This document shows positions 54,452-63,757 of a DNA stretch of 64,000 nucleotides, in pieces. The notes beneath the pieces were generated by a model. That model saw only the letters and a list, made by a program, of their open reading frames with translations, did not search any database and was not told where the DNA came from. Both the position numbers and the translations under genes were made by a program. Within the stretch, counting starts at the first letter, position 1; each line of letters opens with the position of its first letter. The DNA is from Streptomyces sp. Q6 (GTDB taxonomy: Bacteria > Actinomycetota > Actinomycetes > Streptomycetales > Streptomycetaceae), in the NCBI RefSeq assembly GCF_036967205.1, contig NZ_CP146022.1, forward strand, positions 1 to 64,000, read 5' to 3'.

Positions 54452-55444
54452 ATGCTCCATGTACGTCGACTCCTGTTGCTCGCCGAGGTCGCCGAGCGCG
54501 GCTCGCTCACGGCCGCCGCCGAGGCACTGTCCATGACCACGTCCGCCGCTTCCCAGCAGATGTCCCTGCTGGAGCGGGAGGCCGGGCAACCCTTGATCGA
54601 AAGGCTGCCGCGCGGGGTGCGCACGACCGCGGCGGGCGCCGCCCTCGCCGAGCGGGGGCGTGCCATCCGCCGCGAACTCCAGGCGGCGGAAGCCGACTTG
54701 GAGGCGTTCGGCCATCTGCACCGGGGGGTGGTGACCCTCGGCTCCTTCCCCACCGCCAGCGCCTCCCTGCTCCCGCTGGCCCTGACCCGGTTCCGCCGGG
54801 CCCACCCGCAGGTACGCACGGTCGTACGGGCCGGGGTACTGGCCGAACTGCGGGAGATGCTGCACACCGGCGAGGTGGAGCTGTCACTGCTGTGGGACTA
54901 CGACTGGAACCGGGTCGATGACCACCAGTTGGTCCTCACGCCCCTCCTGGAGGACCCCACGGTTCTGGTCGTACCGGCGGGCTCTCCGCTGGTCGACTCC
55001 GAGCACGTACGGCTGTCCGACCTCGCGGACCAGGAGTGGATCATCCGCGCCGAGAACCACCCGGTCGCGGACGTGCTCCGGCGCGCCTGCCGTCAGGCGG
55101 GCTTCGAGCCACGCATCGCGTACGCCTCCCACGACTACCAGGAGGCGCAGGCCATGGTCGCCGCCGGCCTCGGCCTGGCACTCGCGCCCCGGCTGGCGCT
55201 GACCAACCGGCGCAGTGACGTACGCCTTCTCTCCCTCGCCCCCGACGCGCGCGACAGCCACGACGACCCCGCCGAGCTGTCCGACACCGCGCCGCCGGTC
55301 CGTCGCGTCCTCCTGGCCACGCCGGCCCGGCGCGCCACCACGCCCGCGGCCCAGGCGATGGCCCGCGTACTGCACGCCGTCGCGCGCGGCTTCACCGATC
55401 CCGGTCTCGACCGCCCCCAGCTGGGCGCCGTACGCAAGCGTTGA
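54452..55444 (+). CDS. LysR-family transcriptional regulator
   Basis: 330 residues. The N-terminal HTH reads RRLLLLAEVAERGSLTAAAE, then ALSMTTSAASQQMSLLERE, followed by a periplasmic-binding-type effector domain starting near residue 90 (GVVTLGSFPTASASLLPLAL). It is divergent from the PrpF/carrier pair and should activate or repress it in response to its substrate. Confidence 0.9.
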   Translation: MLHVRRLLLLAEVAERGSLTAAAEALSMTTSAASQQMSLLEREAGQPLIERLPRGVRTTAAGAALAERGRAIRRELQAAEADLEAFGHLHRGVVTLGSFPTASASLLPLALTRFRRAHPQVRTVVRAGVLAELREMLHTGEVELSLLWDYDWNRVDDHQLVLTPLLEDPTVLVVPAGSPLVDSEHVRLSDLADQEWIIRAENHPVADVLRRACRQAGFEPRIAYASHDYQEAQAMVAAGLGLALAPRLALTNRRSDVRLLSLAPDARDSHDDPAELSDTAPPVRRVLLATPARRATTPAAQAMARVLHAVARGFTDPGLDRPQLGAVRKR

Positions 55445-55576
55445 TCACCTCAACCAGGTTGCGGGAAAGGGCTGTTGCACACGCACGGGTCCGAGGAACG
55501 GAACGCGGACGTCGCACGCCTGCCACCCGGGGCAGAGCATGACTCCCTCCATCGCTCCCACCTCTCAGGAGGCCCC

Positions 55577-57208
55577 ATGCGATCCACTGTCCGACAAAGA
55601 CTCGCCTGTCTGGCGAGCCTCCTCTTCCTGCTGACCCTCGTATCGGCCGTGCCGTCGTCGGCCGCCCCCAGGCCCTTGACGGTCTCCACCGACAAGGGCC
55701 TGGTCGCGGGAGCCTCGGCCGACGACGTCGACCGCTTCTCCGGCATCCCGTACGCGGCTCCGCCCGTCGGCACCCGACGCTGGCAGCCGCCGGCACCCGC
55801 CGCAGCGTGGCCGGTCACCCGGCCGGCCACCTCCCCCGGGCCTCGCTGTCCGCAGAACGGCGCCGGCACGGGCCCGGGAATGAGCGAGGACTGCCTGTAC
55901 CTGAACGTCTACACGCCCGCCGACCGGACCGACAGGCCGCTGCCGGTGATGTTCTGGATCCACGGCGGCGGCTTCTCCACCGGTTCCGGGGACACGCAGG
56001 ACGGCTCACTGATCGCCAGGACCAACAACGTCGTGGTCGTCACGATCAACTACCGCCTCGGTGTGTTCGGCTTCCTCGACCTGCCCGGCCTGAGCAAGCA
56101 GGGCGCGGGCAACTACGGTCTGCTCGACCAGGAGGCGGCGCTGCGCTGGACCCGGCGCAACATCGGCGCGTTCGGCGGGGACGCGAACCGGGTCACCGTC
56201 GCCGGGGAGTCGGCCGGCGGCCATTCGGTCTGCGCGCTCCTCGCATCACCCCCGGCACGCGGGCTCTTCTCGGGCGCGATCATCCAGAGCGGTGGCTGCC
56301 CGAGCTACTCGGTCGAGCAGGCCGTCGCCCGCGGGGAGAAGTACGCGACGGCCGCCGGCTGCTCCGCCGCCTCGGCCGACCTGGCCTGCTTGCGGGCCAA
56401 GCCCACCAGTGCGTTGCAGGCCGCGGCGAAGGACTTCATCGGCGGCATCGTGAGCGGTCCGCTGCCCACGTCCGGGGTTCCCGAACTGCCCGTCCCTCCG
56501 CTGGAGGCCGTACGCACCGGACGGACCGCGAACGTCCCCCTCCTCATCGGCCACACGCGTGACGAGGTACGCAGCTGGGCGCGGCCGTTCGCGAACGCGA
56601 CGAAGGACCAGTACGAGAAGGCGGTCCGCATCGAGTTCGGGGACGAGGCCGACGCCGTCCTCGCGCACTATCCGTTCAGCGCTTACGGCGACTCCTACAC
56701 CGGGGCGTACGCCTTCGGCGCGCTGTGGGGCGACAGCAGCACCTTCTTCGGTCTCGGGGGCTGCCAGTACCAGAACCTGACGGCCCGGTACGCGAAGCGC
56801 CAACCGCGCACGTTCTACTACGAGTTCAACGACCCGCATCCGCCCACCGGCCGGCCCTCGACCGGCTTCGACGCGGGCGCCTCGCATGCCAGCGAGATGC
56901 CGTACCTGTTGCCCTCGGCGACCTCGGCGCTGCTGTCGCCCGAGCAGCAGCGGCTGTCGGGCGAGATGGTGCGCTACTGGGGTTCGTTCGTGAAGCACGG
57001 GAACCCCGCCGCCCCAGGGCTCGCCGCGTGGCCCGCGTACCGGGCCGGGACGTTCATGTCCCTGCTGCCGGGCGGTGAGAGCCGGGCGCTGAGGACCGGC
57101 GTGTACGAGGCGCGCCGCCAGTGCGCCTTCTGGAACTCGATCGACTACGACTGGCTTCCTGTGAATCCGGACCAACTCGCCGCGCAGGCGGGCGTTTCGC
57201 AGTCCTGA
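55577..57208 (+). CDS. Secreted type-B carboxylesterase
   Basis: 543 residues from the ATG at 55577, with CAGGAGG 6 bases upstream. Signal peptide to about residue 29 (LASLLFLLTLVSAVPSSAAP). Alpha/beta-hydrolase of the carboxylesterase type B family: oxyanion hole WIHGGGFSTGSG, nucleophile elbow GESAGG with Ser212, acid in the HTRDEVRSW region, and catalytic His in GASHASEMPYL. It hydrolyses esters outside the cell; the substrate is not predictable. It is followed by a strong bidirectional terminator. Confidence 0.9.
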   Translation: MRSTVRQRLACLASLLFLLTLVSAVPSSAAPRPLTVSTDKGLVAGASADDVDRFSGIPYAAPPVGTRRWQPPAPAAAWPVTRPATSPGPRCPQNGAGTGPGMSEDCLYLNVYTPADRTDRPLPVMFWIHGGGFSTGSGDTQDGSLIARTNNVVVVTINYRLGVFGFLDLPGLSKQGAGNYGLLDQEAALRWTRRNIGAFGGDANRVTVAGESAGGHSVCALLASPPARGLFSGAIIQSGGCPSYSVEQAVARGEKYATAAGCSAASADLACLRAKPTSALQAAAKDFIGGIVSGPLPTSGVPELPVPPLEAVRTGRTANVPLLIGHTRDEVRSWARPFANATKDQYEKAVRIEFGDEADAVLAHYPFSAYGDSYTGAYAFGALWGDSSTFFGLGGCQYQNLTARYAKRQPRTFYYEFNDPHPPTGRPSTGFDAGASHASEMPYLLPSATSALLSPEQQRLSGEMVRYWGSFVKHGNPAAPGLAAWPAYRAGTFMSLLPGGESRALRTGVYEARRQCAFWNSIDYDWLPVNPDQLAAQAGVSQS

Positions 57209-57221
57209 CCCGGCGGGCGTG

Positions 57222-57251
57222 AAGGGCCCCCTCCTGCCGGAGGGGGCCCTT
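57222..57251. terminator. Bidirectional terminator
   Basis: AAGGGCCCCCTCC, loop TGCC, then its exact complement: a 13-bp perfect stem, with A/T at the base. It lies 13 bases after the esterase stop and 14 bases after the stop of the convergent oxidoreductase, so it serves both. Confidence 0.85.
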
Positions 57252-57265
57252 TGTGTATCCGTCGC

Positions 57266-58237
57266 TCAGTTGCCGCTGCGCTCCATGTCGAGCACGATCT
57301 TGCCCACCGCCTGCCCCGTGCGCAGCCGCTCCACGGCCTCACCGAGCGCGTCCATCCGGTAGCTCTCGTACGGGAGCGACAGGGCGCCGGAGGACAGGTC
57401 GGGCAGCAGGCGCAGCACCTCGGGGGCGACCTCCGGGCTGCGGGAGATCATGTTGACCGGGAGGAGCGAGACGTCGGCGAGGAAGAAGTCCGCGAGGTCG
57501 AGGGTGAGTTCGCGGCCGGCCGTGTAGCCGAGGAGCGCGGCCCGGCCGCGCGGGCGGACCAGGGTGAGGGCGTCCCGCAGGATCTGGCCGCCGACCGTGT
57601 CGATCAGTACGTCGGCCTTGCCGCCGATCGCTTCCACGGAGAGGTCGGAGGCGAGCAGCGCCTTGGCGGCGTCGGGCACGTGCGGGAGCTTCGCCGGGCG
57701 GCCGACCGCGCCGATGACCTCCGCGCCGGCGCGCGCCGCGAGCTGCACGGCCATGGCGCCGACCGCTCCGGACGCGCCGGTGACCAGGACCCGCTCCCCC
57801 GGCCGCACCTGGGCGATCGCGTGGACGGTCGCCCAGGCGGTGCCGACCGGGGAGAAGTAGATGCAGGCCAGGGCGGGGTCGGTGCCGTCGGGCATGAGCT
57901 CCGCGGCGGTGTCCGGGACGAGCACGTGCTCGGCCCAGGCGCCGTCGCGGCTGAGGCCGAGGCCTTCGCCGCGCAGCCGGACCAGGGCACCCTCGGGGTG
58001 GGTGTCCGAGGCGACCACGTAGCCGCTGCCCTGGGTGCCGGGGATGAACGGGAGCTCGGGCAGGATGCCGAACTGGCCGTCGAGGATGTTCAGGTCCAGA
58101 TGGGCGGCGGTGGCGGCCGCCACCCGGACGAGGGTGTGCCCGGGGCGCGGCTCGGGCACGGCCCGCTCCCCGAGACGCGGCAGCGTGCCGAACTTCTCCA
58201 GGAAGAGGGCGCGCGAGGTGGACGAGTTGGTGCTCAC
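57266..58237 (-). CDS. Zinc-free alcohol dehydrogenase / quinone oxidoreductase
   Basis: 323 residues, medium-chain dehydrogenase/reductase superfamily. GroES-like N-terminus (PEPRPGHTLVRVAAATAAHL), cofactor loop VLVTGASGAVGAMAVQLAAR, and IDTVGGQILRDALTLVRPRG. There are no zinc-ligand cysteines, so it is a NADPH:quinone or enoyl reductase type. It lies directly downstream (66 bp) of the ABC permease reading the same way only in strand: its start at 58237 follows the permease stop at 58304, so it could be the last gene of that operon. Confidence 0.87.
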   Translation of the reverse strand: MSTNSSTSRALFLEKFGTLPRLGERAVPEPRPGHTLVRVAAATAAHLDLNILDGQFGILPELPFIPGTQGSGYVVASDTHPEGALVRLRGEGLGLSRDGAWAEHVLVPDTAAELMPDGTDPALACIYFSPVGTAWATVHAIAQVRPGERVLVTGASGAVGAMAVQLAARAGAEVIGAVGRPAKLPHVPDAAKALLASDLSVEAIGGKADVLIDTVGGQILRDALTLVRPRGRAALLGYTAGRELTLDLADFFLADVSLLPVNMISRSPEVAPEVLRLLPDLSSGALSLPYESYRMDALGEAVERLRTGQAVGKIVLDMERSGN

Positions 58238-58303
58238 GTGCTGTGATCTCCGTTCTTCCCCCGTTGGACAGTGCGCCGACCCCCGTTGATCATTGCGGTC
58301 CGT

Positions 58304-59131
58304 TTACACCTTAGCTCCGTACTTGTGCAGTACACGCATCGCGATCAGGCGGAGGATCCGGTCGTAGACCAGGCCCAGGATCCCGAGGGTGATGATGCCG
58401 ACGAAGACCCAGTCGATGCGGCCGTAGTTGCGGGAGGTCCAGATCAGGGAGCCGAGGCCCACCTGGGCGGCGACGATCTCGGCGGAGACGATCGTCAGGA
58501 AGCTGTTCCCCATGGCGAGGCGAGCGCCCGTGAGGATGTACGGGACGGTGGAGGGCAGCACGACGCGCTGGAGGATCTGCCGGCGGCTCGCTCCGAGGCT
58601 GGCCGCCGCCCGAAGCTTGGACTCGTTGACGGCCATGACGCCCGCGCTGGTGTTGAGCGTGACGATGAAGACGGCCGTGTAGAAGATCAGGACCACCTTC
58701 GAACTCTCACCGATGCCCAGCCACACCACCGCCAGGGTCACGAAGGCGACCGGCGGGATGAAGCGGAAGAACTCGGTGTACGGCTCCAGGAGCAGGCGGA
58801 CGATCCTGATCTGCCCGATGAGCAGGCCGACCGGGGCGCCCACCAGGACGCCCAGGCCCCAGCCGATCAGAATGCGGCGGCTGGAGGCGACGACCGAGTT
58901 GCCCAGCGTGCCGTCGGACGCCAGTTCACGGGCGGCCGACAGGGTCTCACTCGGGGAGGCGACCAAGGACGGCCCGTACTTCATGGCCAGGAGTTGCCAG
59001 GCGCCCAGGCCGACGAGGACGGCGAAGACGTAGAGGCCGATGGTACGCAGCGCTTGTCCGCCGCCTTTGCCTCGGGTGCGGCGCGGGCGGGCGCGGGTTG
59101 GGGTCGGGGCCTCGGTCGTGGTGATCGTCAT
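58304..59131 (-). CDS. ABC transporter permease (nitrate/sulfonate/taurine type)
   Basis: 275 residues from the ATG at 59131, which overlaps the ATPase stop as ATGA. Six membrane helices; the cytoplasmic coupling loop reads AAASLGASRRQILQRVVLPS, the EAA-type motif of SsuC/TauC permeases. It forms the channel dimer for the uptake system encoded by the three genes upstream. Confidence 0.91.
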   Translation of the reverse strand: MTITTTEAPTPTRARPRRTRGKGGGQALRTIGLYVFAVLVGLGAWQLLAMKYGPSLVASPSETLSAARELASDGTLGNSVVASSRRILIGWGLGVLVGAPVGLLIGQIRIVRLLLEPYTEFFRFIPPVAFVTLAVVWLGIGESSKVVLIFYTAVFIVTLNTSAGVMAVNESKLRAAASLGASRRQILQRVVLPSTVPYILTGARLAMGNSFLTIVSAEIVAAQVGLGSLIWTSRNYGRIDWVFVGIITLGILGLVYDRILRLIAMRVLHKYGAKV

Positions 59132-60033
59132 GCTCCCTTCGCCTCTCGGTCGGCCCGGTCGTCGAGTCCTTGATCGCGCATGGCCTTGCGCACCTCTTCT
59201 CCGATGTCCTCGCGCAGCCGGCTGCGCAGGCGCAGGGCGGCCGGGTCGGACTCGTCGCGGGGGCGCGGCAGGTCGACCGTGTACAGGGACTTGATCGACG
59301 CGGCGGGGCCCGCCGTCATCACGGCGATCCGGTCGGCGAGCAGGATCGCCTCGTCGATGTCGTGCGTGACGAAGACGACGGTGCAACCGGACGCGCTCCA
59401 GATGCGGGCCGTCTCCTGCTGGAGCACCTGCCGGGTCTGCGCGTCGAGCGCGCCGAAGGGCTCGTCCATGAGGACGACGCCCGGTTCGTTGGCCAGGACC
59501 CGGGCGATCTGGACGCGCTGGCGCATGCCGCCGCTGAGCCGGCCGGGGTAGCGGTCCGCGCAGTGCCGCAGGCCGACCAGGCCGAGGAACTCGTCGGCCA
59601 CCCGGTTCTGCTCGGCGCGGGAACGGCCGCGCATACGGGGTCCGAAGGTGACGTTCTGCTGCACCGTCATCCAGTCGAAGAGGGCCTCACTGCTCTGGAA
59701 GACCATGCCGAGTTCGGGGCCGGGGCCGCGGACGGCGACGCCGTCCGCGGTGAGGGACCCTTCGCTGACCTGGATGAATCCCGCCATCGCCGACAGCAGC
59801 GTGGACTTGCCGCAGCCGCTCGGTCCGAGGAGACAGAGGAACTCCCCGGCCGGGATGTCCAGGTCGATGCCCTGGACGGCCCGGAACTCACCGAACGAGA
59901 TGCCCGCGCCTTCGACGCGCAGGGCGGCGCCCCGTCCGGCCGTCGCCCGCACCGGGGTACGGGATGCCTTCACGGTGACCGCCGCCGCGGCCCCCTCCCC
60001 CACTGCCGTCTCTTTCTCGATCCCCTTGGTCAT
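59128..60033 (-). CDS. ABC transporter ATP-binding protein (nitrate/sulfonate/taurine type)
   Basis: 301 residues. Walker A LLGPSGCGKST at about 68-78, Q-loop MVFQSSEALF, signature RLSGGMRQRVQ at 165-175, Walker B VVLMDEP at 186-192, and VTHDIDEA. The 40-residue Ala/Thr-rich extension before the domain is unusual but harmless. Its start overlaps the binding-protein stop (TGATG) and its stop overlaps the permease start (ATGA), so the genes are translated together. Confidence 0.93.
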   Translation of the reverse strand: MTKGIEKETAVGEGAAAAVTVKASRTPVRATAGRGAALRVEGAGISFGEFRAVQGIDLDIPAGEFLCLLGPSGCGKSTLLSAMAGFIQVSEGSLTADGVAVRGPGPELGMVFQSSEALFDWMTVQQNVTFGPRMRGRSRAEQNRVADEFLGLVGLRHCADRYPGRLSGGMRQRVQIARVLANEPGVVLMDEPFGALDAQTRQVLQQETARIWSASGCTVVFVTHDIDEAILLADRIAVMTAGPAASIKSLYTVDLPRPRDESDPAALRLRSRLREDIGEEVRKAMRDQGLDDRADREAKGA

Positions 60034-61043
60034 CAGGACCCCTTCGTGTTCTCGGGCAGCCAGCCGCGCTGGACGGTGCGGGACACGTCGGGGCGCGCCT
60101 TGACCTTGCCGGTGCTCAGGTAGAAGTCGGCTGTGTCGTCGTAGCCCTTCAGGTCCTTGTCGGTGAAGTCGCGGACGCCGAAGTCGATGTCCTTCACCGC
60201 CTTCATCGTCTGGTCGGTGGGGATCTTCGCTGCGTCCTTGGTGGCCTGCGCCGCGGACCGCGGATCGCTCTCGGTCTTCTCGGCCGCTTCTTCGAGGGCC
60301 GCGGCCACCTTGACGGCGGTGCTCTTGTGGTCCTTGAGCCAGGGCGAGGTCGAGAGGAGCCAGTGCTGGTAGCTGAATCCGTAGTCGCCCGTGGACTCCA
60401 GGATCCGCTCGCCGAGTGCCTTCCCCTTGGACGGCCACGGCTCCCACAGGACGTACGCGTCCACGTCGCCCTTGTCGGTGAGGGCCGGGATCTCGGCCGG
60501 GTCGGCCACGACGAGCTCGACCGCGTCGGGCTTGATGCCCTTCGACTCGAGGAACCGCGTGGTCGCCAGCTCGGACAGGCCAGGGACCACGGCCATCTTC
60601 CGGATCTTGTCGGGGGACTTCACCCCGGCCCTCACGACGACTTTGAGGTAGCGACCGGACTGCTCGTACACGAGGAGCGACCGCAGGTCCGGGTTCTGTG
60701 CGAGCAGGCCGATGGTGGTGACGTCGGAGTTCCCCGCCATCTGGACCTGTCCGGCGTTGAGCGCGTCGACGCCTTCCCCGCCCTTGGCGAACTGCACGAG
60801 GTCGACGTCGACCCCGTGTTTGGCCCACAGCCCCTCGGCGTCGGCCACGAAGAACGGCGCGTACCCGGCGTCGACACCGACGGCGATCCGGATGTGGGGA
60901 TCATCCGCCCCGCCGCCGGAGCCGGCCCCGGAGTCGGTGGTGCCCGCCCCGCAGGCGGTCACCGAAGTCAGTGCGGTGGTGCAGAGGAAGGTGCCGGCGA
61001 TGCGACGGATCGAGCGGGATGTCGGGCGGGACGCTGTGTGCAT
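60033..61043 (-). CDS. ABC substrate-binding lipoprotein (NMT1/SsuA type), copy 1
   Basis: 336 residues from the ATG at 61043, with GAGG 5 bases upstream. The N-terminal signal ends in a lipobox-like TSVTAC, so the mature protein is a membrane-anchored lipoprotein. The fold is the NMT1/SsuA-like type II binding protein: IRIAVGVDAGYAPFFVADAE, then QMAGNSDVTTIGLLAQNPDL and VDAYVLWEPWPSKG. Relatives bind nitrate, sulfonates, taurine or thiamine precursors. A paralogue lies immediately upstream. Confidence 0.9.
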   Translation of the reverse strand: MHTASRPTSRSIRRIAGTFLCTTALTSVTACGAGTTDSGAGSGGGADDPHIRIAVGVDAGYAPFFVADAEGLWAKHGVDVDLVQFAKGGEGVDALNAGQVQMAGNSDVTTIGLLAQNPDLRSLLVYEQSGRYLKVVVRAGVKSPDKIRKMAVVPGLSELATTRFLESKGIKPDAVELVVADPAEIPALTDKGDVDAYVLWEPWPSKGKALGERILESTGDYGFSYQHWLLSTSPWLKDHKSTAVKVAAALEEAAEKTESDPRSAAQATKDAAKIPTDQTMKAVKDIDFGVRDFTDKDLKGYDDTADFYLSTGKVKARPDVSRTVQRGWLPENTKGS

Positions 61044-61186
61044 GGTCACCTCGGAAAGGGGCGCTTTTCGGCGGGAGATCGGGGTGCGGGGCCGCGAGTC
61101 GGCGAACGGTACTGCCGCCGGGAGGGCGGGCACATGCGCGGCGGTCCGCTCAGTGAGACGGCCAGGGCGCGGTTCGTCGCGAGAGG

Positions 61187-62167
61187 TCACGTGGCGTGCC
61201 GGTCGTACCAGCCGCGCAGCAGCACCGCGTCGTAGTCGGGGGCGCTCTTGATGAGCTTCTCCGCGAGGAGGAAGTCCACGATTCTGCGCGAGGAGGTGAC
61301 ATCGGCCGCCGTCAGGGCGCGGGAGGTGAAGGAGATCTCGCCGATGGCCTTCCGCGTTCCGGCCACCGGCAGCTCGGCCTGCTCACGCGATGCGAGGGCA
61401 GCCGCGTGCGGGTCCTCGGTCACCAGCCGGTCGGCCTCGGCGACCACCTTGAACACCTTCCCGGCGAGGTCCTCATGCCCCTTCAGCCACTTCTGGTCGG
61501 CGAGCAGCCACTGCCGGTACGTGACTCCGAAATCGCCGGTGGTACCGGCGATGCGACCGCCCGCCTCGACGCCCTTCGTCACCCAGGGGTCGAAGAGGAT
61601 GTAGCCGTCGATGTCGCCGCGCTGGAGCATCGTGGGGATCTCCTGCGGCGAACTCTGCTGGATCTTCACGGAGTCCGGGTCGATGCCGTGGTGCTGGAGG
61701 TACTGGTGAGTGGCGTACAGGCCGATGCCCTGGATCGACCCCATCGTCTCGATCTGCCGCGGTGAGGTGATGCCCTCGCGCAGGACGACCTTGAGGAGGC
61801 GGCCCGAGGACTGGAACACGCCCAGGGCCCGCAGCGCGGGATCGCTCACCATCTGCGGAAGTGCGGTGGAGTCGGCGTTGGCGGACATCTGCGCGGTGCC
61901 GGCCGTGACAGCCTGGGCCGCGGCCGGGCCGCCCTCCACCTTCATCAACCGGACGTCGAGGCCGGCCTTCTCGAACATGCCGCGCTCGGCGGCGAGGTAC
62001 AGCGGTGCGTACGAGGCGTCGACGCCCAGCGCGATCCGTACGGTCGGGCTCGTGCCGCCCGCGGAACCCGTCGAGTCGGTGGCCCCGCAGGCGGTGGCGA
62101 GCAGGAGCGCGAGCAGGGTGAGCAGGGCGGCTGCCGGGCGCCCACCCGCGCGGTGATGACGGAACAT
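61187..62167 (-). CDS. ABC substrate-binding lipoprotein (NMT1/SsuA type), copy 2
   Basis: 326 residues from the ATG at 62167, with GGAGG 9 bases upstream. Lipobox LLATAC near residue 27. The body parallels copy 1 segment by segment: VRIALGVDASYAPLYLAAER, QMSANADSTALPQMVSDPAL, DIDGYILFDPWVTKGVEAGG. Two diverged binding proteins feeding one permease and ATPase would widen the substrate range. It is the first gene of the operon; the divergent symporter at 62333 shares its 165-bp promoter region. Confidence 0.9.
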   Translation of the reverse strand: MFRHHRAGGRPAAALLTLLALLLATACGATDSTGSAGGTSPTVRIALGVDASYAPLYLAAERGMFEKAGLDVRLMKVEGGPAAAQAVTAGTAQMSANADSTALPQMVSDPALRALGVFQSSGRLLKVVLREGITSPRQIETMGSIQGIGLYATHQYLQHHGIDPDSVKIQQSSPQEIPTMLQRGDIDGYILFDPWVTKGVEAGGRIAGTTGDFGVTYRQWLLADQKWLKGHEDLAGKVFKVVAEADRLVTEDPHAAALASREQAELPVAGTRKAIGEISFTSRALTAADVTSSRRIVDFLLAEKLIKSAPDYDAVLLRGWYDRHAT

Positions 62168-62332
62168 CGGATACGACCTCCGGGTCGAAGTGCGGTCGAG
62201 GTGGCGGAAACCTGGCACCCCGGGAGGTCGGCGGAAAGCGCGGTGTCCCGCCTGGCGGACCGGCACGATTGAGGCGCCTTCACGCCGTTCGTACGCTCCA
62301 CCGATCTCACGCTCGAACGGCAAGGAGCACGT

Positions 62333-63670
62333 ATGCCCCGCAAGTCCACGACCGAGGACGCTGCCGCGACGCGGCGCGTGGTCATCGCGTCCGTCGCCGG
62401 CAACATGATGGAGTGGTACGACTTCTTCCTCTACACCACCGCTGCCGCACTGGTTCTCGGCAAGGTCTTCTTCCCCTCCGGCGAGAATCCGCTGCTCGGC
62501 ACGATCGCCGCACTGGCCGGGCACGCCGTGGGGTTCGCAGCCCGGCCCATCGGAGGCCTGATCTTCGGGCACATCGGTGACCGGCGGGGGCGCAAGGCCG
62601 CCCTCATGGGGACGCTGGCCCTGATGGGCGGCGCCACCTTCTGCATGGGGCTGCTGCCCTCGTACTCCACGGCCGGTCTGCTCTCGCCGCTGCTCCTGGT
62701 TCTGCTGCGGGTTCTGCAGGGCGCGGCGGCCGGCGGCGAGTGGGGCGGCGGCGTCCTCATCATCACCGAGAACGTCCCGGCCGAACGGCGGGGCTTCCTC
62801 GCCTCGTTCAGCTCCTGCGGCATGGGGCTGGGCTTCGTCCTGTCGTCGCTGGCGCTGTGGGCGGCCGAGCAGGTGTCCGGGGACGGCTTCCTCGCCTGGG
62901 GCTGGCGGCTCCCGTTCCTGGCCAGCGTGGTGATCTTCATGGTGGGCCTCTACATCCGCCGCAATCTCGGCGAGACGGACAGCTTCGAGGCCGACTCCGC
63001 GAAGGCCGAGGCCCCGGAGCGCTCGCCCCTGCGGGAAGTGCTGCGCCGTCATCCGCGGCAGCTGCTGTTCGCGATGGCCCTGCGCTTCGCCGACAGCGGC
63101 GCCAGCTACGTCTTCATGTCCTTCTCCCTCGTGTACGGGGCGTACGTGGGGATCTCCTCGAACGTGCTGCTGTGGGCCGGGATCGTCGGGATGCTGGTGG
63201 ACTCGGTGATGATGGTGGTCTTCGGCCGGCTGTCCGACAGGGTGGGCAGGCGGCCGGTCTATCTGGGCGGGGCGATCGGCATGCTGCTGTGGGCGGTGCC
63301 GTTCTTCCTGCTCATGGACACGGGACATCCCGCCGCGGTGTGGGTGGCGTTCATCGTCGGGCACATCGCCATCGCCGCGATGATCGGGGTCCAGCCCTCC
63401 TACTTCTCCGAGCTGTTCAGCACCAGCACCCGCTACTCCGGGATGGCGCTGGGCCACGAGCTGTCGTCGGCGATCGCCGGCGGTCTGTCACCGGTCGCGG
63501 CGGCGGCACTGCTGGCGGCCACGGGACATTTCCTGCCGGTCGCGCTGCTCACCATGGGGATGGCCGCCGTCACGCTGGTGGCCCTGGTCTTCTTCGCACA
63601 GGCCCCGCAGGGCCCCGAGCACCCGGCCGACCAGGCACGCAAGGACACCGTCGGCGCACCTGTCGCCTGA
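62333..63670 (+). CDS. MFS metabolite:proton symporter (MHS family)
   Basis: 445 residues, 12 membrane helices. The start GNMMEWYDFFLYTTAAALVL and the loop IGGLIFGHIGDRRGRKAALM are the signature of the metabolite:H+ symporter family (ShiA, ProP, KgtP relatives), which import organic acids, betaines or shikimate-like compounds. AAGGAG lies 6 bases before the ATG. It is divergent from the ABC operon. Its substrate may be related to that of the ABC system, but this is inference. Confidence 0.9.
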   Translation: MPRKSTTEDAAATRRVVIASVAGNMMEWYDFFLYTTAAALVLGKVFFPSGENPLLGTIAALAGHAVGFAARPIGGLIFGHIGDRRGRKAALMGTLALMGGATFCMGLLPSYSTAGLLSPLLLVLLRVLQGAAAGGEWGGGVLIITENVPAERRGFLASFSSCGMGLGFVLSSLALWAAEQVSGDGFLAWGWRLPFLASVVIFMVGLYIRRNLGETDSFEADSAKAEAPERSPLREVLRRHPRQLLFAMALRFADSGASYVFMSFSLVYGAYVGISSNVLLWAGIVGMLVDSVMMVVFGRLSDRVGRRPVYLGGAIGMLLWAVPFFLLMDTGHPAAVWVAFIVGHIAIAAMIGVQPSYFSELFSTSTRYSGMALGHELSSAIAGGLSPVAAAALLAATGHFLPVALLTMGMAAVTLVALVFFAQAPQGPEHPADQARKDTVGAPVA

Positions 63671-63757
63671 TTTTTACACCCTCGACCCTCTAGGCAACAT
63701 GGCGTTGTTGCACTTCAAATGGCCTGTGTCGCCATGAGACGAAGTGAGGGGACGCCA

